A stretch of 64,000 bases of DNA from Paracoccaceae bacterium (GCA_028284705.1 JANQRE010000005.1:33872-97871), one strand, 5' to 3'; shown: positions 15,540-28,486, counted from the stretch's first letter. Translations and numbers: made by a program. The notes: generated from the sequence alone by a model not told the origin.

Positions 15540-16769
15540 ATGCGCCGCGTTGTCGTCACCGGGTTGGGGATCGTCTCCCCAATCGGAAATAACGCCGAAG
15601 AGGTCACCGCTGCCCTGAAAGCGGGGAAATCCGGGATCGAGCATTCACCGGAGATGGCCGAACACGGGTTTCGCAGCCAGGTTGCGGGGACCCTGAAAAT
15701 CGACGTCAAGGAGCATGTGGACAAGCGCACCTTGCGGTTCATGGGACCCGGCGCGGCCTATGCCCATATCGCGATGAGCCAGGCGATTGCAGATGCAGGG
15801 CTTGATGAGGCGTTGATCGTGAACCCGCGCACGGGGCTCATTGCGGGCTCTGGCGGGCCATCGACCTCTGCGATGTTCACCGCGCATCAATCGGTGCTCT
15901 CGACGGGGGCAACGAAGCGGATCGGACCCTTTGCGGTGCCGAAATGCATGTCCTCGACGATCTCGGCCAACCTCGCGACAGCCTTCCAGATCAAGGGGAT
16001 CAATTATTCGATCACTTCCGCCTGCTCGACCTCGCTGCATTGTATCGGCGTGGCGTCTGAGCAGATCATGCTGGGCAAGCAGGACGTGATGTTCGCTGGT
16101 GGTGGCGAGGAGTTGGACTGGACGCTCTCCTGCCTCTTTGACGCCATGGGCGCGATGTCCTCGAAATACAACGACACACCGGAACGCGCTTCCCGCGCCT
16201 TCGATGCGGATCGCGATGGGTTCGTGATCGCAGGTGGTGGTGGGATCGTCGTGCTGGAAGAATTGGAGCATGCCAAAGCCCGCGGTGCGAAGATCTACGC
16301 GGAGGTGACGGGCTTTGGGGCCACGTCGGATGGCGCCGACATGGTCGCGCCCTCGGGTGAGGGCGGTGAACGCGCGATGCGGCTGGCGCTGGAGACAATC
16401 CCGGAGGGTCGGTCGGTCAGCTATATCAATGCCCATGGCACCTCGACGCCGGTCGGCGATGTTGGCGAAGTCGAGGCGGTGCGGCGTGTGTTTGGACAGG
16501 GCGCGACCCCGCCAATCAGTTCAACGAAATCGATGACCGGGCACTCCCAGGGCGCGACCGGCGCGCAAGAGGCGATCTATTGCCTTCTGATGCTCGCCCA
16601 GGACTTCATCGCGCCCTCGATCAATGTGGAAACGCTCGATCCGGCGCTGGACCCCAGCGAAATTGCAACGCAAGTGGTTGAAAATGCAGGGCTTGATACG
16701 GTGATGACAAACTCTTTCGGGTTCGGCGGCACCAATGGTTCGATGTTGCTCAGCAAGTATAACGGGTAG
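15540..16769 (+). CDS. fabB: 3-oxoacyl-ACP synthase I FabB
   Basis: FabB is the condensing enzyme that elongates unsaturated acyl-ACPs. The 409-residue protein shows the Cys-His-His triad: Cys162 in [11 protein letters not shown], His299 in [11 protein letters not shown] and His335 in [12 protein letters not shown]. The C-terminal FGFGGTNGS loop is also present. GGGAGAG lies about seven bases before the ATG. The gene is followed five bases later by fabI. Together with fabA this is the standard anaerobic-type unsaturated fatty acid cassette of the Rhodobacterales. Confidence 0.95.
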   Translation: MRRVVVTGLGIVSPIGNNAEEVTAALKAGKSGIEHSPEMAEHGFRSQVAGTLKIDVKEHVDKRTLRFMGPGAAYAHIAMSQAIADAGLDEALIVNPRTGLIAGSGGPSTSAMFTAHQSVLSTGATKRIGPFAVPKCMSSTISANLATAFQIKGINYSITSACSTSLHCIGVASEQIMLGKQDVMFAGGGEELDWTLSCLFDAMGAMSSKYNDTPERASRAFDADRDGFVIAGGGGIVVLEELEHAKARGAKIYAEVTGFGATSDGADMVAPSGEGGERAMRLALETIPEGRSVSYINAHGTSTPVGDVGEVEAVRRVFGQGATPPISSTKSMTGHSQGATGAQEAIYCLLMLAQDFIAPSINVETLDPALDPSEIATQVVENAGLDTVMTNSFGFGGTNGSMLLSKYNG

Positions 16770-16774
16770 GGTTT

Positions 16775-17560
<786 letters not shown>

Positions 17561-17577
17561 GAGCGGAAAGGTCCGGA

Positions 17578-17628
17578 CCGCGCTTTTTCACGGCTCCCGC
17601 CCACCCACCCCGCCGCGAAAAAGCGCGG
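17578..17628 (+). terminator. long inverted repeat after fabI
   Basis: Twelve perfectly paired bases (CCGCGCTTTTTC / GAAAAAGCGCGG) flank a C-rich loop of about 27 bases. The arm itself carries the T-run, so transcription could end in the left arm on the plus strand. It lies 18 bases after the fabI stop and probably ends the fab operon. Confidence 0.55.
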
Positions 17629-17662
17629 GAGGTGCCCTGAATTTGCCCGCTTTCACTGAGAA

Positions 17663-17685
17663 AAACCTCTCAAATTAAGAGGTTT
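17663..17685 (+). promoter_or_regulatory. hairpin covering the ribosome binding site of the M50 peptidase gene
   Basis: A perfect 8-bp stem (AAACCTCT / AGAGGTTT) with a seven-base loop has the Shine-Dalgarno AGAGG in its right arm. The arm ends four bases before the ATG at 17690. In an mRNA that includes this leader the start site would be closed, which suggests translational control or protection from readthrough of the fab operon. Confidence 0.5.
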
Positions 17686-17689
17686 GGCG

Positions 17690-18472
17690 ATGCTTTTGCT
17701 TGTGGGCTGCGTGTTTCTGTGCGCGCTGATGTATCTGACACTGCGCGGTGGTCTGGTGGGCGAGCGTGGTCTCACAGTAGTAGGCATGGATGTCGAAGGC
17801 ATCGGCCTCGGGTTCCTCGCCTTCGCAGCCGCCGCCTGGTATTTCGGCCCGCTTTACGGCGTGGCCATCGTGATCTCCGTCATGATCCACGAGTTCGGCC
17901 ATGTCGCCGCCTTTCGCATTGCAGGCCACGACGACGCACGCTTTCGCCTGATCCCGCTGATGGGCGGGGTCGCCATTTCGGACACACCGCCGGAAACGCA
18001 GGCGGATGATTTCTTCATCACCATCATGGGCCCGGCGATCTGTCTTGTGCCGATGATCCTCGCCTATGCGCTGATGGAGCCTGCCGCGCTGATTTCCTAC
18101 ACGGCCTACGACTTTCTGTGGGTCTTCGCGATCACCACCGGCGCGTTGAATTTCTTCAATCTTCTGCCCTTCTGGCCGCTTGATGGGGGCCGCTGTGTAC
18201 GCATCCTCTGCGACACGTTCATCCCCCGCGCTACCGGGTTTCTGACCATGGCGATGAGCGCAGGCTTCGCCGCCGCCGCGGTCGCGCTTGAGTCCATGGC
18301 CTTGACCTTCTTTGCCCTGATGGGCGCGGCCTCGCTCTTCACGTGGTCGGACATGCATGTGCACCGCAAAGGCCTGACGGTTGGACAGGGCTTCACCGCA
18401 TTGGGCGCCTATCTCTTCACGATGGCGGCGCATTTCTGGGGCGGGTTTGCCTTCCTCATCCACTATCTTTAA
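17690..18472 (+). CDS. M50-family site-2-protease-like membrane metallopeptidase
   Basis: This 260-residue polytopic protein carries the zinc-protease motif HEFGH within SVMIHEFGHVAAF. The third ligand region is NLLPFWPLDGGR, in the expected place for M50 proteases. Six or more hydrophobic segments are visible. No PDZ or CBS domain is fused. The ATG at 17690 is chosen because AGAGG is seven bases upstream; a TTG two codons earlier is possible. Members of this family cut transmembrane regulatory proteins, but no anti-sigma factor is encoded nearby, so the substrate is unknown. Confidence 0.82.
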   Translation: MLLLVGCVFLCALMYLTLRGGLVGERGLTVVGMDVEGIGLGFLAFAAAAWYFGPLYGVAIVISVMIHEFGHVAAFRIAGHDDARFRLIPLMGGVAISDTPPETQADDFFITIMGPAICLVPMILAYALMEPAALISYTAYDFLWVFAITTGALNFFNLLPFWPLDGGRCVRILCDTFIPRATGFLTMAMSAGFAAAAVALESMALTFFALMGAASLFTWSDMHVHRKGLTVGQGFTALGAYLFTMAAHFWGGFAFLIHYL

Positions 18473-18541
18473 TCGCGTCGTTTAGGCGTTTTCCCCGGAC
18501 TGGGCTTGTGTCAGTCTGCCCCTCAAAAGGGAGGGGTGCGC

Positions 18542-19228
18542 ATGCCGATCACCACCTGCATTTTTGACGCCTATGGTACGTTGTTCGACGTTGCCGCTGC
18601 CGCGCGCGAAGCCGCCGGAGAACCGGGCCGTGACGCCCTGGCCGCCTGCTGGCAGAAGCTTGCAAATGACTGGCGATTGAAGCAGTTGCAATATACTTGG
18701 CTCAGGGCCGTCGCCGATGCCCATGGCGATTTCTGGGATGTCACGCAGGACGGTCTGGACTGGGCGATGGAGGCCAATGACCTCGACGATGCGGAGCTGC
18801 GCGAGCGGCTGTTGCAGCTCTATTGGGAACTCAGCGCCTACCCCGAAGTGCCTGAGATGTTGGGCACGTTGAAAGCGGGCGGTTATGCGACCGCGATCCT
18901 GTCCAACGGCTCGCCGAAGATGCTGCAAGGCGCAGTGGACAGCGCAGCTGTGGGGGATGTTCTGGATGACATTTTGAGCGTCGAAAGTGTTGGCATCTTT
19001 AAACCACACAAATCGGTCTACGATCTGGTGGGTCAACGCTTTGGCTGCGCGAAAGAGGAAGTGCTTTTCGTCTCCTCCAATGGCTGGGACGCGGCGGCGG
19101 CGACCGGCTATGGGTTCCAAACCGTCTGGGTGAACCGCGCCGGCGAACCCGTCGACCGCCTGCCCTGGACGCCAAAGAACGTGCTGAGCGATCTCACAAC
19201 CATCCCCGATCTCGCAGGACGCCTCTGA
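18542..19228 (+). CDS. haloacid dehalogenase type II (HAD superfamily)
   Basis: This cytoplasmic hydrolase has 228 residues and the four HAD motifs: FDAYGTLFD with the nucleophilic Asp, LSNGSPKML with Ser/Asn, the lysine in IFKPHKSVYDL, and FVSSNGWDAAAA. The SSNGWDA motif and single-helix cap are typical of L-2-haloacid dehalogenases. The start at 18542 has GGGAGGGG upstream. The stop shares a base with the ATG of the next gene (TGATG). It leads a run of four tightly coupled genes; why these activities are grouped is not clear. Confidence 0.82.
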   Translation: MPITTCIFDAYGTLFDVAAAAREAAGEPGRDALAACWQKLANDWRLKQLQYTWLRAVADAHGDFWDVTQDGLDWAMEANDLDDAELRERLLQLYWELSAYPEVPEMLGTLKAGGYATAILSNGSPKMLQGAVDSAAVGDVLDDILSVESVGIFKPHKSVYDLVGQRFGCAKEEVLFVSSNGWDAAAATGYGFQTVWVNRAGEPVDRLPWTPKNVLSDLTTIPDLAGRL

Positions 19229-20049
19229 TGCCGGATTTCATCGCAAATGACGGTGTGCGGCTGCACTACACCGATGAGGGTGAGGGGCTGCCGATCCTCT
19301 GCCTCGCCGGTCTGACGCGCAACGGCACCGATTTTGACTATGTCGCGCCGCATCTGGCGGGCGTGCGTGTGATCCGGCTCGACTATCGCGGGCGGGGCAA
19401 GTCGGATTGGTCCGATCCCGGGACCTACACGATCCCGCAGGAGGGCATGGATACGGTTGGGCTGCTCAATCACCTGGGGCTGGAAAAGGCCGCAATCCTC
19501 GGCACCTCGCGCGGCGGGATCATCGCCATGGGGCTGGCCGCGACGGTGAAGGACCGGCTGCTCGGCGTCTGTCTGAATGACATTGGACCGGACATCGCCG
19601 CGCCGGGACTGGAGGCGATCAAGAACTACCTTGGCCGGCGCCCGACCTTCCAGACGATGGAGGAGGCCGTCTTCGTGCGCGCCGAGTTGATGGCGGGGTT
19701 CGAGGGCGTGCCAGAGGACCGCTGGCGCGAGGAGGCCGAGAAGCACTATGTGATCGAAGAGGATGGGCTCAACATCAATTACGACCCGAAATTGCGGGAG
19801 GGCGTGTTGGAGCGCGCCGAGAATCTCGCCCTCGATCTTTGGCCCTTCTTTGATGCTTTGCAGGGCCTGCCGACCGCGCTGATCCGGGGCGCGAATTCCG
19901 ATTTGCTGACGCAGGAAACGGCGGATGAGATGTGCCGGCGGCGCCCGGATATGCTCTTCACCAATGTGGCCGGACGAGGGCATGTGCCGTTCCTGGATGA
20001 ACCGGAAGCGCTTGAAATCATTCATCTTTGGCTGGAGAAATTGCGATGA
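19228..20049 (+). CDS. alpha/beta-fold hydrolase
   Basis: This 273-residue hydrolase has the nucleophile elbow GTSRGGIIAMG and a C-terminal catalytic histidine in GRGHVPFLDEP. The N-terminus (MPDFIANDGVRLHYTDEGEG) and oxyanion region (LAGLTRNG) are typical of the alpha/beta hydrolase 1 group. The start overlaps the HAD stop by one base, and its own stop overlaps the dehydratase start (ATGA). The substrate cannot be deduced. Confidence 0.82.
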   Translation: MPDFIANDGVRLHYTDEGEGLPILCLAGLTRNGTDFDYVAPHLAGVRVIRLDYRGRGKSDWSDPGTYTIPQEGMDTVGLLNHLGLEKAAILGTSRGGIIAMGLAATVKDRLLGVCLNDIGPDIAAPGLEAIKNYLGRRPTFQTMEEAVFVRAELMAGFEGVPEDRWREEAEKHYVIEEDGLNINYDPKLREGVLERAENLALDLWPFFDALQGLPTALIRGANSDLLTQETADEMCRRRPDMLFTNVAGRGHVPFLDEPEALEIIHLWLEKLR

Positions 20050-21029
20050 ATATCGAGATGATCCGTGCCTCCGCCAAGCGGGCCGAGGGCCATGTCCGGC
20101 GCACGCCGATGCTGACCTCTCCGTTTCTGGACGAGATCGCCGGGCGGCGGATTTTGCTGAAACCCGAGGCCTTGCAGCACACCGGCTCCTTCAAATATCG
20201 CGGCGGCTGGTCGGCGGTCTCGACCCTGACCGATAACGCCTTGAAGGCTGGTGTAATCGCGTTCTCCAGCGGCAATCATGCGCAAGGCGTCGCCCTCGCG
20301 GCGATGGAACATGGCGTCCCGGCGGTGATCGTGATGCCCTCGGACGCGCCGCAGATGAAGATTGAAAACACGCGGGCCTTAGGTGCCGAAGTGGTGCTTT
20401 ACGACAGGGCCGGTGGTGAGGACCGCAACGAAATCGGCAACAGATTAGCTGAGGAACGTGGGCTGACCCTCATCAAACCCTTCGACGAGCCGCAGGTCAT
20501 CGCGGGGCAGGGCACCTGCGGGTTGGAGATCGCGGAACAGGCCGCGGAGCTCGGCGTCGCCGAGGGCGACGTGCTAGTCTGTTGCGGCGGTGGCGGGCTG
20601 ACCTCAGGGATTTCTCTGGCCTTGGAAGCCGAGGCCCCCGACCTGCGTGTGCGCCCCGTTGAACCGGAGGAGTTCGACGATGTGACGCGGTCCCTCGCAA
20701 GCGGGAAGATCGAAGCAAATACCAGGGTTTCCGGCTCGATCTGCGACGCGATCATCACACAATCCCCGGGCGAGATCACCTTTCCGATCATGCATCGGCT
20801 CTGCGGCCCCGGCATCGTTGTCTCGGAAGAAAACTGCCTACACGCCATGGCGCATGCCTTTGCGCGGTTGAAACTTGTGCTGGAACCGGGCGGGGCTATC
20901 GCTTTGGCGGCGGCGCTCTTTCATGGCGATGAGATCAATGGCGAGGCGGTGATTGCGGTGGCATCGGGCGGCAATGTCGATGCGCCGATGTTCCAGCAAG
21001 CACTCGAGAAATATGGGAGCGAGATATGA
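20046..21029 (+). CDS. PLP-dependent threonine/serine dehydratase family protein
   Basis: This 327-residue fold-type II PLP enzyme has the Schiff-base lysine in GSFKYRGG and the phosphate-binding glycine loop CCGGGGLTSG. Asn of SSGNHAQGVA contacts the cofactor. There is no C-terminal ACT regulatory domain, so this is the short catabolic type (threonine/serine ammonia-lyase, hydroxyaspartate lyase or serine racemase). ATGA overlaps join it to the hydrolase before and the phosphodiesterase-like gene after. Confidence 0.82.
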   Translation: MNIEMIRASAKRAEGHVRRTPMLTSPFLDEIAGRRILLKPEALQHTGSFKYRGGWSAVSTLTDNALKAGVIAFSSGNHAQGVALAAMEHGVPAVIVMPSDAPQMKIENTRALGAEVVLYDRAGGEDRNEIGNRLAEERGLTLIKPFDEPQVIAGQGTCGLEIAEQAAELGVAEGDVLVCCGGGGLTSGISLALEAEAPDLRVRPVEPEEFDDVTRSLASGKIEANTRVSGSICDAIITQSPGEITFPIMHRLCGPGIVVSEENCLHAMAHAFARLKLVLEPGGAIALAAALFHGDEINGEAVIAVASGGNVDAPMFQQALEKYGSEI

Positions 21030-22228
21030 CCCGTTTTACAGCGGCGAGTTTCAATGTGAAGAACCTGATCGGCGCGGAGCAGGAATATTACAAATTCGAG
21101 AAATACACCGTCGAGGAACACGCCTGGAAAAAGGACTGGCTCGCCGATCAGCTTCTGTCGCTCGATGCCGATATCGTCGGCTTTCAGGAAATCTTCGATA
21201 AACGCGCGCTTCAGGATGTGGTGGACGAGTCGAATGATCGCGCCGATGAGCTGAACGCCGCGGCGATCCCCGGACGCTCGAAAAGTTATCGCAAGAAGGC
21301 GATCTTCCGGAAACTGAAAACCGAAGCCTATCGCGGGGCGTCGCTCGCCTTTGCGCCGAATGCCAATGACGGCGAGCCGGGGCAGCGCCGCCCGGGCGTG
21401 GCGATCTTGTCGCGCTTGGGTTTCGTCGGCGAACCCGAGATCATTCAGGAGATCACCCCGGTGCTCGAAATCCCCTTTGGGATGATGGGCGGTGGCGGCG
21501 CTGCGGGGGACGGTGGCCTCTTCCGGCTGAACCGTCTGTCGCGACCCATTCTGAAGGTGAAAATCCCGGTCGGGAACAAAGTCATCACGGTCTTCAACTG
21601 TCACCTGAAATCGAAGCTCGGCGAATATCCCAAACAGGCCGATGGTTCCTTGCCGCCGGAGGTCGACCTGACCCGCTACGACCCGGTGGGCCGCGCTATG
21701 GGCTCGCTAAAAGCTGCCGTGCGCCGCATGGCCGAGGCCTGGGTGCTGCGCGAGGCGATTGTCGCCGAACTGACCCGCGGCAACCCGGTCATGGTGATGG
21801 GCGATTTCAACGATGGCGAACATGCGGTCTCCTCCGAGATCATCGCCGGCGAACGGCCGTTCAAGAATTACGCCTGGATGCGCCGTCACGATGCTGAGGG
21901 ACCCAATGATCGCTACACCAAGGAAGAGGCGGTCGAGATCAAGGACGCGGTTGAAGCGGTGATGCTGCATTCCTGCGAGCGGCTTTTCGTGCAGCGCTCG
22001 ACCCGTGACCTGATCTATACGGCGGCCTTCGGCGGCACATTTGAAAGCATCGACCAGATTTATCTCTCCCGGCATTTCGTCGAGGGGGAAGATCAGATTG
22101 GCGAGATGGAGTATTTCTCGGTCCTGAACGACCACCTGACCGATGGCTCCCATGCCGAGGCGCCGTACAACAAGCTGGCCTCGGATCACGGCCAGATCAT
22201 GGCCCATCTGCAGGTCTGGGACGATTGA
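21026..22228 (+). CDS. endonuclease/exonuclease/phosphatase-family protein
   Basis: This 400-residue cytoplasmic protein has the metal-dependent phosphoesterase fold. The metal glutamate is in VGFQEIFDKR, the Asp/Asn pair in MGDFNDGEH, and the terminal Asp-His in ASDHGQIMA. There is no signal peptide. It is the last of the four overlapping genes in this run and is followed by tandem hairpins. Its substrate could be a nucleic acid, a phospholipid or an inositol phosphate. Confidence 0.78.
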   Translation: MTRFTAASFNVKNLIGAEQEYYKFEKYTVEEHAWKKDWLADQLLSLDADIVGFQEIFDKRALQDVVDESNDRADELNAAAIPGRSKSYRKKAIFRKLKTEAYRGASLAFAPNANDGEPGQRRPGVAILSRLGFVGEPEIIQEITPVLEIPFGMMGGGGAAGDGGLFRLNRLSRPILKVKIPVGNKVITVFNCHLKSKLGEYPKQADGSLPPEVDLTRYDPVGRAMGSLKAAVRRMAEAWVLREAIVAELTRGNPVMVMGDFNDGEHAVSSEIIAGERPFKNYAWMRRHDAEGPNDRYTKEEAVEIKDAVEAVMLHSCERLFVQRSTRDLIYTAAFGGTFESIDQIYLSRHFVEGEDQIGEMEYFSVLNDHLTDGSHAEAPYNKLASDHGQIMAHLQVWDD

Positions 22229-22236
22229 GCTCGGGC

Positions 22237-22307
22237 GCAGGATTTCCCGGAAATCCTGCATCAAAGTCTCTCGGAGACTTTGGGGTCAGACTTTCTGAGA
22301 AAGTCTG
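22237..22307. terminator. three tandem hairpins between convergent genes
   Basis: Three perfect stem-loops are packed into 71 bases: GCAGGATTT/AAATCCTGC (22237-22259), CAAAGTCTC/GAGACTTTG (22262-22282) and CAGACTTTC/GAAAGTCTG (22287-22307). The last overlaps the stop end of the MFS gene. The second and third share an AGACTTT core. They separate converging transcripts and probably act as a bidirectional terminator or RNA stabiliser. Confidence 0.6.
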
Positions 22308-23506
22308 CTATGCGCTCCAGAACTGGCGTAGATCACCCACCCCGTCAGCATCAGCACTGCGGCCAGAAGATACGCTGCGCCGGGTAGGAAGATCGTCGCA
22401 TCCGTTGCCGTAAAGACCGCGAAGACCTGGGTGAATACGATGGGGGCTGCGATCATCCCAATGGCATTGATCGAGGCCAGTACCCCTTGCAATTCCCCCT
22501 GCTGGTCGTCGGACGCCGCTCGGGACATCAGCCCGGTAATCGCCGGTGCAACGACGGCCCCGAGCGCTGCCAGTGGGGTCATCGCAAGCAAGACCCAACC
22601 GTTCGAGATGAAGGCGATGATGCTGAGCGTGCAGGCGTTGTAGATGAGGCCGAACCAGACGGTTTTACGCTCTCCAAGCGCTCTGATGACAACGCGAATG
22701 AGCAACCCTTGCGTGATCGCCATGGCAACGCCGTAGACCGCCAATGAGACGCCGATCATGCCCGGAGACCAGCCGAAAGAGGCGGCGGTGTAATAGGCCC
22801 AGATCGCCGGGTAGACCATGTTGGCGACCTGGTAGAAGAAGAACACCGCCAGAAGCGCGCCGACGCCGGGGATCGCGCCGATATATTTCAGCCCGCCCAC
22901 CGGGTTGGCGCGGCGCCATTCGAAGGGGCGGCGTTTCTCTTCGGTCACAGTTTCGGGCAGGACAAAATAGCCGAAGGCGAAATTCAGCGCTGCAAGAGCG
23001 GCGGCGGCCCAAAAGGGCGCGCGAGGACCAAACTCCGCCAGCAGGCCCCCGATGACCGGCCCCAGAATAAACCCCACACCGAACATCGCGGAGATCAGGC
23101 CGAAATTCTGCGCCTTTTCCTCCGGTCGCGAGATATCGGCCATGAATGCCGAGGCCGTGGCCTGGGTCGCTCCGGTGATGCCGGCTACAACCCGCCCGAA
23201 CAGGAGCAGCCAGATCGTGCCTGCGACCGCCATGATGACATAGTCAATCGCCATGATCGCGGTGGAGATCAGCAGGATCGGTCTGCGTCCGAAGCGATCA
23301 GACAGATTACCGAGCGTGGGTGAAAACAGAAATTGCATCACCGCGTAGATCGCGGACAGGATGCCGCCCCAGATCGCGGCTTGAGAAATATCCGCGCCGC
23401 GCACTTCCATGATCAGGTCCGGCATCACCGGCAGGATCAGCCCGATGCCCATGGCGTCGAGCACCACGGTCACCAGAATGAAGGTCAGAGGAAGGTTGCG
23501 GCGCAT
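22286..23506 (-). CDS. MFS transporter of the TCR/Tet efflux type
   Basis: This 406-residue inner-membrane protein has 12 predicted helices. The loop 2-3 signature GNLSDRFGRRPILL and the N-terminal VVLDAMGIGLILPVMP are very close to class A tetracycline/H+ antiporters (TetA-like). A central loop with RRPFEWRRANP separates the two halves. The start lies five bases after the pcaD stop, so the two are cotranscribed. Chromosomal homologues of this type are common in alphaproteobacteria, and a resistance role should not be assumed. Confidence 0.85.
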   Translation of the reverse strand: MRRNLPLTFILVTVVLDAMGIGLILPVMPDLIMEVRGADISQAAIWGGILSAIYAVMQFLFSPTLGNLSDRFGRRPILLISTAIMAIDYVIMAVAGTIWLLLFGRVVAGITGATQATASAFMADISRPEEKAQNFGLISAMFGVGFILGPVIGGLLAEFGPRAPFWAAAALAALNFAFGYFVLPETVTEEKRRPFEWRRANPVGGLKYIGAIPGVGALLAVFFFYQVANMVYPAIWAYYTAASFGWSPGMIGVSLAVYGVAMAITQGLLIRVVIRALGERKTVWFGLIYNACTLSIIAFISNGWVLLAMTPLAALGAVVAPAITGLMSRAASDDQQGELQGVLASINAIGMIAAPIVFTQVFAVFTATDATIFLPGAAYLLAAVLMLTGWVIYASSGAHSRLSQKV

Positions 23507-23511
23507 GAGGG

Positions 23512-24300
23512 TCAGATGTGGCCGGTCTCACTCAGAAAATCTGAAAGCACACGGGCATAGTCTTCCGGCGCTTCGACGCAAGGCAAATGGCCCGCGCCGC
23601 GGATCAGATGGAACTTCGATCCTGGCACGAGGTCGGCCGTCTCCCGCACAAGATCGGGCGGGGTCGCGCCATCCTCGCTGCCCGCAATGGCCAGAACCGG
23701 CAGGCGCAGGCCGGATGTCGGCGTGATAAAATCCGTGCCCGCAATGGCCGCCGAGCAGCCCATATAGCCCTCAGCGGGTGTGTCGGTGAGCATCTTGCGC
23801 CACTCCGCCAGTTCTGGCGTGGCGCGGAATTTCGCGGAGAACCACCGTTCCATCACTGCGTCGGCCAGCGCCTCCACGCCACCTGCTTTCACGCCGTTAA
23901 TCCGCTCCTGCCACATGTCGCGCGTGCCGATCTTGGCGGCGGTGTTGGACAGCACCGCGGTGCGCACCAGATCGAGCCGTTTGGCCGCGAGACCCTGCGC
24001 GATCAGCCCGCCGATGGAGAGCCCAACGAACATCGCATCCTTCACCTCAAGATGCTCCATCAGCGCTTCAACATCACTCACCAACGCGCCCATCTTATAG
24101 GGCGCGTTGGGCACCGAACTCTCACCATGACCGCGCTTATCGTAACGGATCAGGCGCAGACCTTTGGGCAGAAGCGGAATGATCTTGTCCCACAAATGCA
24201 GGTTCGTGCCGAGCGAATTGGAAAACACCACCGGCGCGCCCGAGGGGTCGCCATCCTCCCGATAATTCAGCGAAACATCGTCGAGTTGTAGCGTTGGCAT
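23512..24300 (-). CDS. pcaD: 3-oxoadipate enol-lactonase-like alpha/beta hydrolase
   Basis: This 262-residue hydrolase matches PcaD, which opens beta-ketoadipate enol-lactone in aromatic ring catabolism. Visible features are FSNSLGTNLHLWD, the nucleophile elbow VGLSIGGLIAQG and the catalytic histidine in IRGAGHLPCVEAP. The start at 24300 has GAGGAAA seven bases upstream. No other pca genes are nearby and it is paired with an MFS pump, so a different lactone or ester substrate is possible. Confidence 0.8.
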   Translation of the reverse strand: MPTLQLDDVSLNYREDGDPSGAPVVFSNSLGTNLHLWDKIIPLLPKGLRLIRYDKRGHGESSVPNAPYKMGALVSDVEALMEHLEVKDAMFVGLSIGGLIAQGLAAKRLDLVRTAVLSNTAAKIGTRDMWQERINGVKAGGVEALADAVMERWFSAKFRATPELAEWRKMLTDTPAEGYMGCSAAIAGTDFITPTSGLRLPVLAIAGSEDGATPPDLVRETADLVPGSKFHLIRGAGHLPCVEAPEDYARVLSDFLSETGHI

Positions 24301-24355
24301 GGCGGGTTTCCTCAAGGTCAGGGCCAAAACCGACGGGCAGATGCCGCCTTTGGTC

Positions 24356-24391
24356 TTGCATCAGGTGATTTGTGCGGAAAAGCTGATGCAA
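24356..24391. promoter_or_regulatory. perfect 9-bp inverted repeat upstream of the dehydrogenase operon
   Basis: TTGCATCAG and CTGATGCAA flank an 18-base spacer and end 18 bases before the ATG of the zinc dehydrogenase gene. It could be a dyad operator or a leader hairpin. It differs from the palindrome in front of the GntR gene, so the regulator is not obvious. Confidence 0.45.
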
Positions 24392-24409
24392 AACAAGGGG
24401 ACATCTTAA

Positions 24410-27211
<2,802 letters not shown>

Positions 27212-27215
<4 letters not shown>

Positions 27216-28444
27216 AGCTGAAGGACCTCGAGATCATCGTCACCGCGCCACCCGCGCCGGGCTGGGGCGGGCGCTATTGGATATTCGTGAAAGTGACGAC
27301 CGATAACGGGATTACGGGGATCGGCGAATGCTACGCCTCCTCGGTCGGGCCGGAGGCAATGAAGGCGGTGATCGAGGATGTGTTCGCGCGGCACATGGCG
27401 GGCGAAAACCCGGAAAATATCGAGCTGATGTTCCGCCGCGCCTATTCCTCGGGCTTCACCCAGCGGCCCGATCTGACGGTGATGGGCGCGTTTTCCGGGC
27501 TGGAGATTGCCTGCTGGGACATCCTTGGCAAGGCGCGGGAGCGCCCGGTTTGGGCCTTGCTGGGCGGTTGTATGAACCCGCGCGTACGGGCCTATACCTA
27601 TCTCTACCCGCTTGAAAATCATGACATAAATGCCTTCTGGACCTCGCCGGAGATGGCGGCGGAGGCAGCATCTGATTGCGTTTCGCGCGGTTATACGGCG
27701 GTGAAATTCGACCCGGCTGGGCCTTATACGATCCGGGGCGGGCATCACCCGGCGATGTCGGATATCTCCATGTCGGTGGCGTTCTGCAAGGCGATCCGGG
27801 AGGCTGTGGGTGACCGCGCCGATCTGCTCTTCGGAACCCATGGCCAGTTCAACACCGCGGGCGCGATCCGGCTGGGGCAGGCCCTGGAGCCCTACGCGCC
27901 CTTGTGGTTCGAAGAGCCGATCCCGCCCGACAATCTGCTGGAGTTTGCCAAGGTAGCCGAGGCGGTGCGCATCCCCGTGGCCACCGGCGAGCGGATGACG
28001 ACGAAGGCGGAATTCGCAACGGTTTTGCGCACCGGCGGCGCGTCGATCCTGCAACCGGCCCTGGGGCGCGCGGGCGGCATCTGGGAGATGAAGAAAGTCG
28101 CGGCCATCGCCGAGGTGTTCAACGCGCAGATGGCGCCGCATCTCTATGCCGGACCGGTGGAATGGGCGGCGAATATCCATCTGTCTGTGTCGATCCCGAA
28201 CCTTTTGATCGCAGAGACAATTGAGACAGATTTTCACCGCGATCTGATTGGCGATGCGATTGCGGTTGAAGACGGGTTTATCCCCGCGCCAACCGCGCCG
28301 GGTCTGGGGATCGAACTGGACGAGGTATTGGCCGCGGCACATCCGTTTGATGGAGAAGGTCTGCATCTGCAGATGCAGGAAGAGCCCTGCAACTATGTGG
28401 ATGGGAACAGTTTCGCAGGCGGTGCTCCGCCAAAGGAGACGTAA
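27212..28444 (+). CDS. mandelate racemase/muconate lactonizing enzyme-family protein
   Basis: This 410-residue enolase-superfamily enzyme starts inside the tmpB stop (ATGA). The N-terminal capping domain is followed by a barrel with YTAVKFDPAGPY on strand 2. Metal glutamates appear in LWFEEPIPPDN and VATGERM, and a histidine in MAPHLYAGPVEW. The first metal position reads LLFGTHGQF, without the usual Asp, which seems characteristic of an uncharacterised subgroup related to sugar-acid dehydratases. It is the last gene of the dehydrogenase-tmpAB operon. Its reaction is unknown; a hydroxy acid dehydratase or racemase is plausible. Confidence 0.8.
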
Positions 28445-28486
28445 TCCAGCGGAGCGCCTTCGGCGCGCACGATTATTGATTGGCGC

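Noticed and set aside
22286..23506. Acquired tetracycline resistance gene
   Set aside because: Although TetA-like, it has no TetR divergent to it, no mobile element, and composition like its neighbours, so it is treated as a chromosomal MFS pump.
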